A DNA stretch of 15,336 nt, taken from NCBI GenBank assembly GCA_022566355.1, contig JADFJB010000112.1:1-15336 (forward strand), read 5' to 3'. The translations under genes and the position numbers were made by a program. Shown here one piece after another: positions 1 through 5,970 of the stretch (the first letter of the stretch is position 1; each line of letters starts with the position of its first letter). A model generated the notes under the pieces. It was not told the DNA's origin. It worked only from the letters and a program-made list of their open reading frames with translations, and searched no databases. This DNA is from a candidate division KSB1 bacterium. GTDB taxonomy: Bacteria > Zhuqueibacterota > JdFR-76 > DREG01.

Positions 1-33
1 AAATATACAAAGGAAAAGACAATGTACTAGATG

Positions 34-68
34 AGGTTAAGCTTAAGGTTGAGGTTGAGGTTAAAATT
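34..68. repeat. GGTTAA-type hexamer array
   Basis: Degenerate 6-bp tandem units read as ggttaa, gcttaa, ggttga, ggttga, ggttaa. The same unit recurs in many other gaps of this window. Nothing coding is convincing in positions 1-201; the open frame there is made of repeat. Confidence 0.75.
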
Positions 69-136
69 AAATGTTAGTTGGATTAATAGAGATACTTGGG
101 TTTTTTGGGTGAAACAAGAAAAAGGAAAAGAAAATA

Positions 137-208
137 AGGTAAAAGTAAAAAGTAAAAATTTAGAACAAGGTATGAGGAAATCTACTTTTTACCTTTTACT
201 TTTAACTT
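137..208. repeat. Mirrored heptamer array (AGTAAAA / TTTTACT)
   Basis: The left arm (about 137-160) has repeated AGTAAAA-like heptamers. The right arm (about 183-208) has the complementary TTTTTAC/TTTTACT heptamers, separated by about 22 bp. The two arms could pair as a long imperfect hairpin just downstream of the wecB remnant, so it could act as a weak transcription end, but there is no classical GC stem. Confidence 0.6.
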
Positions 209-704
209 GCATAAAACCAGTTATCAATTATTCCCACAATCCGTTGACTTACATCTCCATCCCATAGTTCGGGATGCGCAGCTTTGGAAAAATTTTCACC
301 CATTATTTTATTCACTTCACTTTTTAAACTATCAATATCTTCCCCAATGATAGTATTTGTACCCATTTCAACTGTAACTGGTCTCTCAGTAATTTTACGC
401 AAGGTCAAGCAAGGCACATTAGATAAGTCGTTTCTTCCTGAATGCCACCTGAATCTGTAATTACTAATGAGGCTTTCCTCTGTAAAGCAAGAAAATCCAA
501 ATAACCAATAGGCTCTAAAAGATTCAGATTATGCGAATTACCACTATTAAAAAATCCATTTAATCGATGACGCGTTCTCGGATGAATGGGAAAAATCACA
601 GGTAATTCCTTTGATATATCCTGTAGCGATGCCATTAGATCCTTCAACTTTTGGGGGTTATCCACATTTGAGGGTCGATGCAAGGTCACCAAAATATAAG
701 GATT
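202..704 (-). pseudogene. wecB: UDP-GlcNAc 2-epimerase, C-terminal fragment, frameshifted
   Basis: This is the C-terminal part, roughly the last 165 of about 370 residues, of the non-hydrolysing UDP-N-acetylglucosamine 2-epimerase, which makes UDP-ManNAc for surface polysaccharides. Family signatures seen are VTLHRPSNVDN, the IHPRTR segment, ITDSGGIQEETTYL, then PCLTLRKITERP and VEMGTN. These lie in two frames: the first (692 down to 405) runs into a premature stop just after TTYL, and the second (417 down to 202) carries the rest. Adding one A in the cta-atgtgcc stretch near 420 restores YLNVPCLTLR, so a single-base deletion explains the break. Upstream, the homology (PYILVTLHRP) stops near 701 and runs directly into GGTTAA-type hexamers, so the N-terminal half is missing. 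It is a relic of the polysaccharide locus to which upxY and the tyrosine kinase belong. No start codon or ribosome binding site remains. Confidence 0.88.
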
Positions 705-790
705 GTTAAGGTTATAGTTATGGTTAAGGTTAAGAATGTTTATGAGAAAGGACGGTTGATGATGGACGAACGACGATGAGGGTGCCCCAT
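701..790. repeat. Composite spacer repeat, copy A (left part)
   Basis: Hexamers gttaag, gttata, gttatg, gttaag, gttaag (705-733) are followed by aatgttta and heptamer-like ggacggt, tgatgat, ggacgaa, cgacgat. This matches the left half of copies B-D (2058-2193, 3093-3240, 4199-4319). The right, pyrimidine-rich half is absent. It sits between the wecB remnant and the AbiEii-type gene. Confidence 0.65.
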
Positions 791-836
791 TCTGATCTCA
801 AAAATCCACCGCATCTGATGAGAATATTTCTGCTAT

Positions 837-1544
837 TTACCGCCATTCCTGAAAATTATAAATGATTTGTATATATTTCTTAATCGTTGATTCTAATTCC
901 ACCCATACTATAGGTTTTTTCATCATAGGTTTAAAATTATCTATTATCGCTTGTGCAAACTCTAATGTCTGTTCAATCTGATAAGCTGCGGCAGCGGGAT
1001 CATCTAATAATGCTTCTTTTTTACGGGCTTTTTTATAGCAATCCATAAATATTGCTTCCGAAAAATCCCAGGCTTCTTTTGAGATACAGTAGAAATCCAC
1101 CAAATCCTTAATCTCAAAACGACTGACCATCGTTGTCAGCTTATTTGAAGAAATATTGTCAATTGTATCAATATTAATTCTATTGCCTATTTTCAGGGTG
1201 ATATTATCTCTTTCACATTCTTCTGTTAGTGGATCAATGACAATATCCACTTTAATGTTTTTTATTAAATATGATAAAAACATTGGCGCTGATTGAACTA
1301 AACTTATCCCATCCTTATAGGTTCTTTTAAGAATTTGGTCCAGAATACCCAGATCTACATCATTCTTTGTAAAGAGATCTATATCTTCCGATGTACGATG
1401 GTGCAGGTAAAAAACGGAAAGCGCTGTACCACCTGTCAGAAAGAAATTCTCCTTGATTAATTGGATTCCTGCCAGTTCATGTAATAACTGTTGCTGTTCC
1501 AGGGATACATAGCAGCTGGGATCTTCTCTAATCAACATTTTCAT
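837..1544 (-). CDS. AbiEii/AbiGii-type nucleotidyltransferase toxin
   Basis: This 235-aa protein has the AbiEii-family nucleotidyltransferase core. GGTALSVFYLHHRTSEDIDLF at about residues 38-58 is the GGTAL plus DxD catalytic/metal-binding signature. A later stretch, NKLTTMVSRFEIKDLVDF at about 133-150, matches the conserved K...R..KD..D motif. Members of this family act as toxins in type IV toxin-antitoxin or abortive-infection pairs, transferring nucleotides to RNA or protein targets. The sequence does not show which target applies here. The ATG start overlaps the 3' end of the preceding small gene by 17 nt, the usual antitoxin-first, translationally coupled layout. The partner is not a recognisable AbiEi winged-helix antitoxin, so calling it a canonical AbiE system would be too strong. 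Catalytic residues look intact. The stop is followed by copy A of the spacer repeat. Confidence 0.85.
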   Translation of the reverse strand: MKMLIREDPSCYVSLEQQQLLHELAGIQLIKENFFLTGGTALSVFYLHHRTSEDIDLFTKNDVDLGILDQILKRTYKDGISLVQSAPMFLSYLIKNIKVDIVIDPLTEECERDNITLKIGNRINIDTIDNISSNKLTTMVSRFEIKDLVDFYCISKEAWDFSEAIFMDCYKKARKKEALLDDPAAAAYQIEQTLEFAQAIIDNFKPMMKKPIVWVELESTIKKYIQIIYNFQEWR

Positions 1545-1803
1545 AAACTTCTAACAACCGCCGCCATTTCCTATTTGCATATTTTGAGAGTCTGAGCGCC
1601 TCTAAACTATCATTTATTTCACGAAGATTAAAAAATAGTGCAACATCCCGCACTCTCCCCCGTTCGAGGAATCTCCCTAAAATCCAGTTAAGTGTCAGTG
1701 TATCGTTATTTCTCCGCGCCTTCTGCACTGCCAATCTAATGGTTTCGGCATTCTGGAAATTTGGATAGTCCCAAAAAACCGCTTTTAGGAAATTCTGTTT
1801 CAA
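1528..1803 (-). CDS. Small partner of the AbiEii-type toxin (putative antitoxin)
   Basis: A 91-aa protein directly upstream of, and overlapping, the AbiEii-type gene. Visible features are an N-terminal KAVFWDYP segment, then a helical, basic region with ILGRFLERGRVRDVALFF and a C-terminal SKYANRKWRRLLEVYE. FWD near the N-terminus followed by an RFLERG-like helix resembles the small DUF6922-type proteins often found beside nucleotidyltransferase toxins; this is from memory and not searched. The likely start is TTG at 1803, with GGGA about 6 nt upstream. No ATG is available in frame, although the frame stays open upstream to about 1873. Position and coupling suggest an antitoxin; direct function is inferred from context only. 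Confidence 0.65.
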   Translation of the reverse strand: MKQNFLKAVFWDYPNFQNAETIRLAVQKARRNNDTLTLNWILGRFLERGRVRDVALFFNLREINDSLEALRLSKYANRKWRRLLEVYENVD

Positions 1804-1805
1804 TC

Positions 1806-1961
1806 TTATTCCCGCATTAAACGATAAAATCCGGTATGTGCCACCGGGGTTTGCAATAAGTCCAATGGATGTTTTTTAGCAATAAGGAGGGTTTGAGTTG
1901 TCGGTAACCCAAGAATCCGCGCTTCAGCATTTCGATTCGAAAAAAAAGTATTGCGTTGCTA
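1806..1961 (-). other. Unrecognised coding-like fragment upstream of the antitoxin
   Basis: Between an in-frame TAG (1959-1961) and a TAA (1806-1808) the minus strand is open for 50 codons. It reads as a protein-like C-terminus with segments NRNAEARILGLPTTQTLLIA, KKHPLDLLQTPVAHTGF and YRLMRE. There is no good start codon, and the residue mix is typical of a soluble alpha/beta protein rather than of repeat translation. Its stop lies 2 nt before the TTG of the next gene, as in an operon. It may be the surviving end of a deleted gene or part of a dispersed element. I do not recognise the family. Confidence 0.3.
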
Positions 1962-1969
1962 TTCGCCAT

Positions 1970-2020
1970 CGCCTAGAAATTTCAAATGGCACTGCCAGCC
2001 AAAATGGGCTCTTCCAGGCG
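1970..2020. repeat. Palindromic element bounded by CGCCT / AGGCG
   Basis: The segment begins CGCCT and ends AGGCG, with internal GGCACTGCC and GCC...GGGC pairings, so it can fold back on itself. It is more GC-rich than the surrounding DNA and looks like a REP/MITE-type relic. Flanking TTTCAAAT (about 1980-1987) and ATTTGAAA (about 2044-2051) form another inverted pair around it. Confidence 0.35.
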
Positions 2021-2057
2021 TAGCATGCGAGATGCGAACTGCAATTTGAAAACTTGT

Positions 2058-2193
2058 CTAATGTTTATTGTGTGCTTTTATCGTCAATCGTCTTTTGGCT
2101 ATCGTCTGCTTGTGAGAGGACGATGGATGATGGGCGATCGCCGATGGGATTAATTACAGTCGTTAATGGTCTTTCGTCTATCATCTTCAGTCG
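2058..2193. repeat. Composite spacer repeat, copy B
   Basis: After aatgtttattg come TCGTC-type heptamers (atcgtca, atcgtct, atcgtct at about 2080-2107). Then come purine heptamers (gacgatg, gatgatg, ggcgatc, gccgatg at about 2119-2147), a centre attaattaca, and complementary heptamers (gtcgtta, atggtct, ttcgtct, atcatct). The two arms can pair into a long hairpin. The core matches copies C and D. Together with the fragment and palindrome at 1806-2020 it fills the 425-bp gap between the AbiEii cassette and the first HepT/MntA pair. Confidence 0.7.
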
Positions 2194-2231
2194 AAGGGTT
2201 TCCCGTCATTCATTCTATTTATTACTATTCA

Positions 2232-2651
2232 CTAAATGTTAAAATAATCCCCAACTTGCAGAATGTAACTTTCAATATCTTTTATTCCATATTGCCAGAC
2301 TTCATAAACAATATTTAAGTCAATTTCCTCATAATCATGAATAATTCGATTCCGAAAGCCAACCATTCGAACCAATTGCTCATTTAACTCCCTATTAATA
2401 ACTTCTCGTTCTTCCAATTTATAAAATACATCAGAAAAGCTACCCGGTGTGCCCCATCCCTCATCAGTGATTATATGCACTCCTATATCAATACACGCCT
2501 GAATAGCTAACTGAAGATTATGTAAAACCATATCTTGTAAATCTTGACTATTAAAGAACTTATTTTTTGAAGGTCTACCCAGGTTTTTTAGTCTTTCTAT
2601 TTTCGTAACTATATAGGATATTTTTCGTGCAAGGGTTTCTTGACTAACCAT
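2232..2651 (-). CDS. hepT: HepT-like HEPN RNase toxin (pair 1)
   Basis: A 139-aa all-helical DUF86/HepT protein. The RNase/AMPylation signature R-x4-H-x-Y is present as RNRIIHDY, with Arg100, His105 and Tyr107. The family also has LQLAIQACIDIGVHI at about 46-60, seen here. In characterised HepT/MntA systems (Shewanella, Aphanizomenon), HepT is an RNase and its motif tyrosine is AMPylated by MntA, which silences it. Length and motif are complete, so it should be active. Its ATG overlaps the mntA stop by 8 nt (ATGGTTAG), implying coupled translation. The gene ends next to spacer copy B. Confidence 0.9.
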   Translation of the reverse strand: MVSQETLARKISYIVTKIERLKNLGRPSKNKFFNSQDLQDMVLHNLQLAIQACIDIGVHIITDEGWGTPGSFSDVFYKLEEREVINRELNEQLVRMVGFRNRIIHDYEEIDLNIVYEVWQYGIKDIESYILQVGDYFNI

Positions 2652-3060
2652 GGCTAATCCCTTCTCTTAACTTTTTCATCATTCCCTTTCTCATTCTGAA
2701 CATCAAGGGTGAAAAATCAAGATAACCACAAATGCGACGCGTCTGATATTCAAGCCTCTTTACCGGGTCTCTTTGGTAAATAAGAAAACCAAGCCGAAAA
2801 ACTTCATAAACAAGCAATTCCCCTGCTCTATTTAAATTAATAACATCAAAATTCTTAGGTATTTTTCTTGATAACTCTTGAAAATATTTCATTTCTAAGT
2901 TGTAAAACAGCTCTGGTTTAATATTGGATGCAAATAAAATAGCCAAGTCAACATCACTATCCAATCGCGAACGATTCCTAGCATATGAACCAAAAAGGTA
3001 TACAGCGATCACTTCTGGTTGTTTAGAAAAATACTCTGTAATAGTTTGTTCAATGTTCAT
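2644..3060 (-). CDS. mntA: MntA-like minimal nucleotidyltransferase antitoxin (pair 1)
   Basis: A 138-aa MNT-fold protein. The motif GSx10DxD is intact: Gly24-Ser25, Asp36 and Asp38 in GSYARNRSRLDSDVDLAI, with the third acidic residue in FDVINL (Asp72). These residues bind Mg-ATP. In known pairs the enzyme transfers AMP to the tyrosine of the HepT motif. It is first in the two-gene unit and overlaps hepT by 8 nt. The basic C-terminal helix (RMRKGMMKKLREG) is typical of the subfamily. ATG start at 3060; no clear Shine-Dalgarno. Immediately upstream is spacer copy C. Confidence 0.9.
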   Translation of the reverse strand: MNIEQTITEYFSKQPEVIAVYLFGSYARNRSRLDSDVDLAILFASNIKPELFYNLEMKYFQELSRKIPKNFDVINLNRAGELLVYEVFRLGFLIYQRDPVKRLEYQTRRICGYLDFSPLMFRMRKGMMKKLREGISHG

Positions 3061-3092
3061 TGAATAATGAAAAATAAAAAATACTATACTTG

Positions 3093-3240
3093 ATTAAGGT
3101 TTAGATTTAGATTGAGGTCAAGGTTTAGCTTTAGGTTGGAATGTTTATTTGAAGGACGATCGACGATAGGGTTAATTACAATCGTCAATGGTCTGTCGTC
3201 TTTAGTCGCTTTGGTTTACTTTTGTCTTTTGTCTTTTCTT
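3093..3240. repeat. Composite spacer repeat, copy C
   Basis: Three parts in order. First, hexamers gattaa, ggttta, gattta, gattga, ggtcaa, ggttta, gcttta, ggttgg (3093-3139). Second, a heptamer palindrome with arm gacgatcgacgat, centre aattaca and complementary arm atcgtcaatggtctgtcgtc. Third, a pyrimidine tract gctttggtttacttttgtctttt. It aligns nearly base for base with copy D from aatgtt onward (about 95 bp, roughly 80% identical by eye). Confidence 0.8.
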
Positions 3241-3274
3241 TTCACGTCTTTGTGGTTAATTGGGTTTGTTTAGT

Positions 3275-3737
3275 TTAGTTATTTTGGTTTATTGGGTTAT
3301 TTTGATTCTCTCGCTCAAACCCTTTTGATATTAAGTATTGGTCAATCACATTGATGATTCGTTCTGCAGCTTTTAATGCATGTTCAGCGGTACTTTCCCC
3401 ATAAAATTGATGGGGATAACCACTAACTAATCCATTTTGGATATCGAGATGGTATATAATGTAAATCTAATTCTCTAGCATCATCAAGAAATCCCTGTAA
3501 TTCAGGAATAACTTTTATCGTTAATTTCATCAACTCAAAGACAGAATGGGTTAATAATTTCTTGCGAGAGATTACTGAAAAATAAACTAAAGATTTTAGT
3601 GCTTTTTCTGAAGCTTGTTGTGAAAGAAAACAAACCGTATTAAAAAACTCTCCTTTCAGGTTCCATTGTACTGCTTTTAAATCATAAAACGCCTGATTCA
3701 TCCAATTTTCAGCCTCCTGACCCCTTCCTTTATTCAT
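3275..3737 (-). pseudogene. HEPN-domain protein, frameshifted near C-terminus (pair 2)
   Basis: A HEPN-domain protein of the minimal type paired with MNT genes. The N-terminal part reads AENWMNQAFYDLKA, then FLSQQASEKALKSLVYF, LLTHSVFELMKL and ARELDLHYIPSRYP, all typical of the family. The frame then hits a stop at 3423. In the next frame the missing end follows: PNGLVSGYPHQFYG, then STAEHALKAAERIINVID, to a TAA at 3275. Removing one A from the aaaa run (plus-strand tttt, 3435-3438) restores one continuous protein of about 153 residues. ATG at 3737 is preferred over the upstream in-frame start at 3761, because it gives the 8-nt overlap (ATGAATAA) with the MNT stop seen in the other pairs. The last nine residues (QNNPINQNN) come from a simple repeat. 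A homopolymer sequencing error is possible; otherwise the gene is broken. Confidence 0.82.
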
Positions 3738-4041
3738 AAATAACCACTCCCTCTTCTGCAATCATTTCCGCAAACGCATTACCTCCTTGCAGCATATCTT
3801 CATACTCTCCAGGAGTATAAACTAAAATGTCTATCGCCCGATCAATTTGTAGAATCTTAATTACATTGCGTATTCGATCAAAAAAGGATTCATGAGTTTC
3901 CTTAATAACTACAAGATCGATATCACTAACATCATCGACTTCATTTCTTGCATAGGAGCCAAACAGATATACTTTTTCTGGGTCATAATACGCTATCCTT
4001 TCTTTAATTTGACGGATAACTTTGTAGCGGAGTGGAAACAT
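3730..4041 (-). CDS. Minimal nucleotidyltransferase (MNT) partner (pair 2)
   Basis: A 103-aa minimal nucleotidyltransferase. YLFGSYARNEVDDVSDIDLV carries the intact GSx10DxD motif (Ser29, Asp40, Asp42), and the third acidic residue is in AIDILVYTP (Asp71). It is shorter than the MntA proteins of pairs 1 and 3 and belongs to the compact MNT class that pairs with HEPN proteins lacking the RxxxxHxY motif. It is first in its two-gene unit and overlaps the HEPN start by 8 nt. If the HEPN partner is truly broken, this would be an orphan. ATG start at 4041, immediately preceded by hexamer repeat; no Shine-Dalgarno seen. Confidence 0.88.
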   Translation of the reverse strand: MFPLRYKVIRQIKERIAYYDPEKVYLFGSYARNEVDDVSDIDLVVIKETHESFFDRIRNVIKILQIDRAIDILVYTPGEYEDMLQGGNAFAEMIAEEGVVIYE

Positions 4042-4072
4042 AGACTAAGATAAGGTTAGGTTTAAGGTTGTA
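4042..4072. repeat. Hexamer array abutting the MNT start
   Basis: gactaagataaggttaggtttaaggttg: GGTTAA-like units starting directly at the ATG of the MNT gene (minus strand reads aaccttaaacctaacc upstream of the start). The 4073-4198 stretch beyond it is AT-rich, would have to hold the promoter for pair 2, and shows no motif I can call. Confidence 0.6.
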
Positions 4073-4198
4073 ATAAGAGTTTGTTGGGTTAACCAAATAA
4101 CATGATTTTGTAAGGATTTATTTTCTTTAACTATTCTACAATTAAAGGGATATAAACATTGGTGCTCATACCATTGAGTAAATTGAGTTAATCAATAA

Positions 4199-4319
4199 GG
4201 CTAAGGTTTAGGTTAAGGTTAAGAAATGTTAATGATAGAGGACGATATATGATGGGGGTTAAATACAATTTTCAATAGTCTTTTGTCTTTAGCCACTTTG
4301 GTTTAATTTTGTCTTTTGA
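4199..4319. repeat. Composite spacer repeat, copy D
   Basis: Hexamers ggctaa, ggttta, ggttaa, ggttaa (4199-4222) are followed by aatgttaatgatagaggacgat and centre ggttaaatacaa. The complement-type arm is tcaatagtcttttgtctttag, then the tract ccactttggtttaattttgtcttttg. It is closely similar to copy C. The palindrome arms are more diverged than in B and C. Confidence 0.8.
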
Positions 4320-4341
4320 TATCTCACCTCTGCCGCTTGTT

Positions 4342-4383
4342 CTGAGCTCCGTCGAAGGGCCTGTCCTGAGCTCCGTCGAAGGG
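4342..4383. repeat. Tandem CTGAGCTCCGTCGAAGGG repeat (REP-like)
   Basis: Two exact copies of ctgagctccgtcgaaggg (4342-4359 and 4366-4383), 24 bp apart. The reverse complement, CCCTTCGACGGAGCTCAG, resembles the CCCTTCGACAAGCTCAG-type dispersed repeats common in environmental bacterial genomes. It abuts the stop of the third HepT gene, whose last codons (KRET) lie in the neighbouring ctcacgtctcacg repeat. Confidence 0.65.
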
Positions 4384-4385
4384 TC

Positions 4386-4817
4386 TCACGTCTCACGTTT
4401 ATCTGCTTTAACATACTTATATATTGTAGAATAATAATCCTCAAAATCTTTTAAATGTCTTGTGAGGATTGATTTTAGAATCTCCACATTTATTTGTTGA
4501 TAATCGTGGACAGCAATGTTTCGAAACCCGACCATACGAGACATTTTTTCAGCCAGGTCTTTTTCAATTATTCTATTTTTTTGCAAAATTTGGAAGGACT
4601 CTTTATATGTTATTGGTAGTTTTAAACCCTTCTCAGCGATGATAGAATTAGATGCATCTATGCAAGCTTGGACTGCCCTTTGAATATTCAAAACGAAAAC
4701 ATCTTGAATAAAAATGTCATCTAAATTTTGTGGATCTAATTTTGTAACTTGTTCGATGGTTTTTAGACAATTTTTTATGATTGAAATCTTGGAGTAAATA
4801 ACATCCTTGTTAAGCAT
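4386..4817 (-). CDS. hepT: HepT-like HEPN RNase toxin (pair 3)
   Basis: A second HepT. From the ATG at 4817 it is 143 aa. An upstream in-frame start at 4829 is possible, but 4817 gives the same 8-nt overlap with mntA (ATGCTTAA) as pairs 1 and 2. The motif R-x4-H-x-Y is intact as RNIAVHDY (Arg99, His104, Tyr106). NIQRAVQACIDASNSIIAEK at about 44-63 matches the equivalent helix of the pair 1 HepT. The two HepTs share order and motif but differ clearly in sequence, so pair 3 is not a recent duplicate of pair 1. Predicted role: ribonuclease toxin silenced by AMPylation of the tyrosine. Confidence 0.9.
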   Translation of the reverse strand: MLNKDVIYSKISIIKNCLKTIEQVTKLDPQNLDDIFIQDVFVLNIQRAVQACIDASNSIIAEKGLKLPITYKESFQILQKNRIIEKDLAEKMSRMVGFRNIAVHDYQQINVEILKSILTRHLKDFEDYYSTIYKYVKADKRET

Positions 4818-5181
4818 AGATCCTGCCATTCAGTAAATGATCTTCAATTATTTTACGACTCATTTTGAAGTCAGGATACTGGCTCAGAGCTTTCGTCTTA
4901 AATTCAATCAGGTGACGAGGGTTGTTATTAACGATCAATTCACCCTTTGCTAAAATCTGCATAGTGATAATAATATCGCTATTGTTTAATAGTACAACAT
5001 CTATATTTCTAATAAAGTTCTTATTTAGATCTGACATAAATTCCCATTGTTCGTGTATATTGGGGGGAGTTCGCTTCAAATAAACTGCTACATCAATATC
5101 ACTTTTTTCTGTAAAACGATCTGAAACAATTGAACCGTATAAATAGGCAAATTCAGCTTTCTTGTTGAGCAATTGCTTCAA
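4810..5181 (-). CDS. mntA: MntA-like nucleotidyltransferase antitoxin (pair 3), start uncertain
   Basis: MNT protein with the motif GSIVSDRFTEKSDIDVAV: Ser17, Asp28 and Asp30 complete GSx10DxD, and NIDVVLLN supplies Asp61. The C-terminus, HLIEFKTKALSQYPDF, is characteristic of the MntA subfamily. The start is unclear. TTG at 5181 gives 123 aa with only about 15 residues before the motif. The frame stays open upstream, reading LIIKEDKTKIVKR, a plausible MNT N-terminal helix. No ATG or GTG is found there before the frame enters hexamer repeat near 5236. The N-terminus may therefore begin at a non-standard codon or have been replaced by repeat DNA. Otherwise it is predicted to AMPylate the downstream HepT. 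Confidence 0.85.
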   Translation of the reverse strand: MKQLLNKKAEFAYLYGSIVSDRFTEKSDIDVAVYLKRTPPNIHEQWEFMSDLNKNFIRNIDVVLLNNSDIIITMQILAKGELIVNNNPRHLIEFKTKALSQYPDFKMSRKIIEDHLLNGRIYA

Positions 5182-5228
5182 ACGTTTAACGATTTTTGTT
5201 TTATCTTCTTTTATTATAAGACCTTGAA

Positions 5229-5328
5229 TACAGGTTAAGGTTTTTTCTTTTTTCTTAGTTATAGTTAATCTTAACCTTAATCGTCTTGTGGTTTATTAAT
5301 CTTAACCTAAACCTAAATCTCAATCTAT
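5229..5328. repeat. Hexamer repeats, both orientations
   Basis: A short GGTTAAGG block (5236-5243) is followed by complementary-orientation units ttaatc, ttaacc, ttaatc, ttaacc, taaacc, taaatc, tcaatc (5265-5325). The gap separates upxY from the last toxin-antitoxin pair. It lacks the heptamer palindrome core of copies A-D except for an isolated atcgtcttgtggttta. Confidence 0.65.
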
Positions 5329-5334
5329 CTCATA

Positions 5335-5883
5335 TCAATCAATTTTTCTCAGCAGTCCCGGGTCTATTTCCACTGCGATGGATTGTCGAATTGCATCTAT
5401 AGTAATAACAAACCTGCGGGCATTCCTAATCTCTACCAATTTCCCCTGCACTCCCATTAACGGACCATGTGTAACCTTTACCCGGTCGCCTTTAACCAGG
5501 TAATCCTGGGGCTCGAACTTATATCCTTCCTTTAGAAAACGTTTTATGGTATCAATTTGGTCATCCGGAATGATTGAAAGCTTACCGCCAAAGCTTACCA
5601 TTCGAACGACTCCGTCTATCTGCAAAGAGCCAATCCGATCGTTTGAAGTCGTATGAACAAACACATAGCTTCGAAACAAGGGCTCTTCCACTTTCTTTTT
5701 ACGATCGCTCCACTGCCGGATAACTGTCTGCACAGGCAGGTAAGATTCAATCTCCCTGCGATGCAACTCCACTTCCACTTTTTTTTCAAACCGCGGACGT
5801 GTGTAGAGGGCATACCAGTTTAGTTTATCAACCAAAGGTGGGTTATTAAGGTTGCTTGGATTATTGTGATTTGTTGGGTTCAT
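5335..5883 (-). CDS. NusG-paralog transcription antiterminator, UpxY/RfaH-like
   Basis: A 182-aa NusG-family protein. The NGN domain starts at NWYALYTRPRFEKKVE (about residues 21-36) and includes SYLPVQ and PLFRSYVFVH. A C-terminal KOW domain reads VKGDRVKVTHGPLMGVQGKL (about 129-148). UpxY/RfaH-type paralogs bind RNA polymerase and suppress premature termination in long polysaccharide operons. Core NusG sits in the secE-nusG-rplK cluster, which is not here, so a specialised role is likely. Neighbours support this: a Wzc-type kinase upstream and a wecB relic downstream on the same strand. The first 17 residues (NPTNHNNPSNLNNPP) are low complexity and encoded by the same kind of simple repeat as the gaps; the conserved domain begins after them. 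ATG at 5883 is the only start seen; no Shine-Dalgarno. Confidence 0.9.
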   Translation of the reverse strand: MNPTNHNNPSNLNNPPLVDKLNWYALYTRPRFEKKVEVELHRREIESYLPVQTVIRQWSDRKKKVEEPLFRSYVFVHTTSNDRIGSLQIDGVVRMVSFGGKLSIIPDDQIDTIKRFLKEGYKFEPQDYLVKGDRVKVTHGPLMGVQGKLVEIRNARRFVITIDAIRQSIAVEIDPGLLRKID

Positions 5884-5970
5884 TGGTGTGGCTGGAGTTA
5901 ACTAAAAAAAAAGAAAATTCTGAAATATTTAAATTAATTTTGATTTTTGATTGGATGAGAACTCAATAAG

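Noticed and set aside
34-68. True telomere repeat or replicon end
   Set aside because: The hexamers are degenerate, interspersed with genes and present in both orientations, unlike terminal arrays.
31-267. 78-codon plus-strand ORF starting RLSLRLRLRLKL
   Set aside because: The beginning is translated hexamer repeat and the end overlaps the wecB remnant antisense.
2054-2242. 62-codon plus-strand ORF
   Set aside because: It consists of spacer copy B and the antisense end of hepT; no family resemblance.
701-4319. Integron with attC sites
   Set aside because: The spacers lack attC core sites and no tyrosine integrase is visible. Cassettes hold two genes, with repeats built of hexamers and heptamers.
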